Origin: Nonomuraea spiralis
GTDB taxonomy: Bacteria > Actinomycetota > Actinomycetes > Streptosporangiales > Streptosporangiaceae
Direction: 5' to 3'
DNA length: 64,000 bases
Assembly: GCF_014648435.1 (NCBI RefSeq)
Contig: NZ_BMRC01000005.1
Coordinates: 248,001 to 312,000, forward strand
The position numbers were made by a program, and so were the translations under genes. The stretch's first letter is position 1; each line of letters starts with the position of its first letter. Positions 61,833 through 64,000 of this stretch are shown one piece after another. The notes below the pieces were generated by a model, which searched no databases, was not told the origin of the DNA, and saw nothing but the letters and a program-made list of their open reading frames with translations.

Positions 61833-62267
61833 GTGCATGAAGAGACGTCCGAGGACAAGTTCTTCCGCGAGCTCGGCGGCGTATGTGCCGATCTGCGCCA
61901 GGCGTTCGCCCGGCACGTGGGCATGAGCCCGCACCGAGTGCAGGTGCTCATCCGGCTGCGGCGTAACGGCGAGACCAGTCACAGCGATCTGCGCCAGGCG
62001 CTGGGCATCGACGGCGCGAGCGTCACCCGGCTGGTCAAGGAGTTCGAGGCCGAAGGGTTGGTCGGGCGGCGTCTCGACCCGGCTGACAACCGCTACACCC
62101 TGGCAGCCCTGACCCCCGAAGGTGAGCGGGTGGCGGCCGACCTGGAGCGATCGCATCAGGCGTACCAGGAGCGGCTGCTCGCCGGCGCCACCGCACAACA
62201 GCGAGAGGTCGTGCTGGACGTCCTACGGCGCGTCCGCGCGAACGTGACCGAACAGGAGAGCCGATGA
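61833..62267 (+). CDS. MarR-family regulator (second)
   Basis: The 144-residue protein has the MarR winged helix (SHSDLRQALGIDGASVTRLVK, EFEAEGLVGRRLDPADNRYT in part). A perfect palindrome overlies its own promoter, so it is an autorepressor. It overlaps the SnoaL-like gene by ATGA, so both are controlled together. Confidence 0.9.
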   Translation: MHEETSEDKFFRELGGVCADLRQAFARHVGMSPHRVQVLIRLRRNGETSHSDLRQALGIDGASVTRLVKEFEAEGLVGRRLDPADNRYTLAALTPEGERVAADLERSHQAYQERLLAGATAQQREVVLDVLRRVRANVTEQESR

Positions 62268-62608
62268 CCGACGCAGTGCGGGCCGCCGCGCGGCGCATGT
62301 ACACGGCGTTCAACGCCCGTGAGTACACCTCCATGGAGGAGATCTTCACGACGGACTTCTTCAGCCATCCCCTGGGAACCACCGGTCCCGAGAGTGTCAC
62401 CCGGGCATGGCGACGGTTCCACGAGGCGTTCCCGGACGTTCAGGTCGTCGTCGAGGACATGGTCGTCGAGGGGAACACGGCCGCCGTCCGTACGAGCGTG
62501 CGGGGCGTCCCCGGCGGGCAGCCGCCGACCATGCTGGAGATCTTCCGGGTGCGTGACGGGCGGATCGCCGAACTGTGGGGCCTGTCCTCCCTGCGCCGCG
62601 ACTCCTGA
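62264..62608 (+). CDS. SnoaL-like (NTF2-fold) protein
   Basis: The 114-residue protein matches the SnoaL-like family: RMYTAFNAREYTSMEEIFT, FFSHPLG, TRAWRRFHEAFPDVQVVVED in part, and LEIFRVRDGRIAELWG. Members include polyketide cyclases and small hydrolases or isomerases. It is translationally coupled to a MarR repressor. Its substrate cannot be told. Confidence 0.87.
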   Translation: MTDAVRAAARRMYTAFNAREYTSMEEIFTTDFFSHPLGTTGPESVTRAWRRFHEAFPDVQVVVEDMVVEGNTAAVRTSVRGVPGGQPPTMLEIFRVRDGRIAELWGLSSLRRDS

Positions 62609-62761
62609 AACCGGCCCCCACCGTCCGCGGTGACGGCCACCGTCGGCCGGTTCCCGCGCGAGCTGGCCGCCCTGCTGTCGGACCGGATGGACGGCTTGGC
62701 CGAGCGCAGCCGTCCGTTGCAGGACCTGGACGAGCGGCTCATCGCCGCACTGCAGCGGGCG
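62609..62761. other. Short gap with a possible gene fragment
   Basis: A plus-strand frame reads TVGRFPRELAALLSDRMDGL then RSRPLQDLDERLIAALQRA before running into the antisense of the NUDIX gene. It looks like the first part of a helical protein cut off by a rearrangement, but I cannot name it. Confidence 0.3.
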
Positions 62762-63199
62762 TCACAGGCCGATGTTGGCCTTGGCTCCCATGTAGCTTCC
62801 GGCTCCTGGCCATCCGGCTTGGGCCAGCTCGACGAACCGGTCGGCGAACCCGAGCGCGGGCAACTCGGTCAGGGGTACGAACTCCACGCCGCGGATCGGG
62901 GTGGTGTCGGCACCCGCCGTGATGGCGCCGACGGTGCCGCCGATGCGGGCGGCCTCGAACGTCATGTGCACGACATGAGTGTCGCCGCCGGGTAGGTGGT
63001 CGCACACGTACAGCAGCCGGCCCACGCTGACCTCGACACCGGTCTCCTCGCACATCTCCCGCACCAGCGCGTCGCCGATGGGCTCGCCCGGTTCGACCTT
63101 CCCGCCGGGCAGGGAGTACGAACGGCCGGTGTCGGTGTCCTGGTCGAGAAGGAGGATCCGGCCGTCCTCGATGAGCACGCCGGTGACTCGTACCTTCAT
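62762..63199 (-). CDS. NUDIX hydrolase
   Basis: The 145-residue protein has the NUDIX box GGKVEPGEPIGDALVREMCE followed by ETGV, with the metal-binding REMCEE Glu residues. It starts MKVRVTGVLIEDGRILLLD, usual for the family. It should hydrolyse a nucleoside diphosphate linked to another moiety. It stands among gene fragments and its own neighbours give no clue. Confidence 0.88.
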   Translation of the reverse strand: MKVRVTGVLIEDGRILLLDQDTDTGRSYSLPGGKVEPGEPIGDALVREMCEETGVEVSVGRLLYVCDHLPGGDTHVVHMTFEAARIGGTVGAITAGADTTPIRGVEFVPLTELPALGFADRFVELAQAGWPGAGSYMGAKANIGL

Positions 63200-63256
63200 C
63201 ACCTGCGCACGGTATCCCAGCGACCGGGGCCGGGCAGGGCGTTTGAACAGGCGAAG

Positions 63257-63545
63257 GTTGTGGTGGCCGCCGGAGGGCTGGGCACTCGCGTGCGGGGATG
63301 GGCGCGCTACCTGCCCAAGGAGTGGCTGCCGGTGGAAGGCGCACCCGGGATCGTACGGCTGCTGGAGGAGATCGCGGTGCTGGGCGAGGCCGGTGTGGTG
63401 ATCGTCTACCAGCCGTACTACGAGCCGTTCGTCGCGTGGGCGGGTCACGCCCTGACCGGCGGCGGGGGCGAGCGGTATCTGCGTGCGGCCGACCTGTCCC
63501 TCTTGTGCGGCGGGCCGGTCGCTGAGATGACGGTGGAGTGGGTGG
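63257..63545 (+). pseudogene. N-terminal fragment of a sugar-nucleotide transferase-like gene
   Basis: The frame begins VVVAAGGLGTRVRGWARYLP then KEWLPVEGAPGIVRLLEEI and VVIVYQPYYEPFVAWAGHAL, the N-terminal nucleotide-binding part of GalU-type nucleotidyltransferases (AAGLGTR...PKE..PV...P). It lacks a clear start with ribosome-binding site and loses homology near 63540, where a transposase fragment begins in another frame. It is most likely a remnant. Confidence 0.7.
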
Positions 63546-63549
63546 TCCA

Positions 63550-63660
63550 GGCGGGCGCCTACTGGCGGTCGAGCAGGGACACAAGCCGCTGTCACTGCTC
63601 GTCACCGCCGGCCACCGGCATGACAGCTTGCAGTTCCAGCTGGTCCTGGAGGCCGCCGCC
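63550..63660 (+). mobile_element. IS5-type transposase fragment
   Basis: The short stretch GGRLLAVEQGHKPLSLLVTA then GHRHDSLQFQLVLEA matches the middle of IS5-family DDE transposases (usual form: 'G..TK.HLA.EQG..PLSL..TAGQ..DSPQF..VLEA'). Both ends of the gene are missing and no terminal repeats are seen. The remaining bases to 63879 hold no credible gene. Confidence 0.7.
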
Positions 63661-63879
63661 GCGCAACCGAGGGCTCGTGAGGGGGCATCGCAGCATGAAA
63701 CTACCCGCACCGGCACAGCCGCCCTACGACACGCCGACCTGACAAAGCACTACCAGTCCGCTGATCTTTCTGTGAGGACTTCCAAGGGCCGTACCTGACG
63801 AACCATCGTCCGTTCGGCCGATGCGGCAGGCCCGAAAGGCCGATGGCCGGGGGCTGGTGAGCCGGGGACGATCTAGATC

Positions 63880-64000
63880 ATGAAATGGACCCCTCTCGTC
63901 ACGGGCTTGGCGCTGATCGCGGTAGTGGTCCCGGCGGCGCCTGCCGCTGCGACCGGCCAAGAGACCCAAGCGGCACGTGTGACCAGTACAGACGCGATCG
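63880..64000 (+). CDS. Secreted protein, N-terminal part only
   Basis: An ATG at 63880 opens a signal peptide (MKWTPLVTGLALIAVVVPAA then PAAAT, cut near AAA) and the frame runs off the right edge. Only 40 residues are visible, so nothing more can be said about its function. Confidence 0.7.
   Translation, partial: MKWTPLVTGLALIAVVVPAAPAAATGQETQAARVTSTDAI

Overview
The window is GC-rich throughout, with GTG starts, frequent ATGA/TGATG stop-start overlaps, SARP/AfsR regulators and several probably leaderless genes. That profile fits a filamentous high-GC actinomycete. A Streptosporangiales-type host (Nonomuraea-like) is my guess from codon style only; there is no rRNA marker here. I saw no rRNA, tRNA, CRISPR array or intact insertion sequence.

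Layout. 1-2.5 kb: end of an FAD-linked oxidase, a TIM-barrel epimerase and a degenerate M24 peptidase-like protein. 2.6-4.9 kb: a YtrA-type GntR/membrane-protein pair with its operator, and a secreted protein. 4.9-12.1 kb: the most interesting locus, a cassette for two paralogous cysteine-rich peptides (58 and 55 aa) with a membrane-anchored thioredoxin-like protein, an ABC exporter, an S26 peptidase, a SARP regulator and a divergent MauE-like protein. Direct repeats with 11-bp period sit exactly 8 bp before the -10 position at two of these promoters and, more weakly, at a third. 12.1-16.1 kb: a secreted beta-helix protein, a membrane protein and two truncated genes joined tail to tail. 16.1-24.4 kb: a carbohydrate importer plus GH123-like secreted hydrolase, divergent from a DUF5107 protein, with LacI-like operators. 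24.4-32.3 kb: TetR/NTF2 pair, an FxLD-type methyltransferase, a second large SARP, hemerythrin and PPOX-like proteins. 32.4-41.4 kb: TetR-controlled ABC exporter, esterase, LysR, an orphan permease and a two-component system. 41.4-46.7 kb: ECF sigma factor with its membrane partner, and a kinase-WD40 receptor.

46.7-58.98 kb is an aromatic-catabolism region: MhpA-like hydroxylase, extradiol dioxygenase, ring-fission hydrolase, hydratase, aldolase and acylating acetaldehyde dehydrogenase, with TetR and two IclR regulators. A StyA/StyB-type two-component monooxygenase and an AraC regulator follow. Together the core genes would take a hydroxylated aromatic acid through ring cleavage to pyruvate and acetyl-CoA.

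59-64 kb holds a MarR/VOC pair with two perfect operators, a TRI5-like terpene synthase, a MarR/SnoaL-like pair with a textbook promoter and palindrome, a NUDIX hydrolase, fragments of a nucleotidyltransferase and an IS5-type transposase, and the start of a secreted protein.

How the peptide cassette may work (inference): the peptides carry a nearly identical 23-residue N-terminal segment ending in Ala-x-Ala, then a Cys-rich core with 8 or 6 cysteines. The exporter would move them across the membrane, the S26 peptidase would cut after Ala-x-Ala outside, and the thioredoxin-like and MauE-like proteins would handle disulfide formation, all under SARP control.
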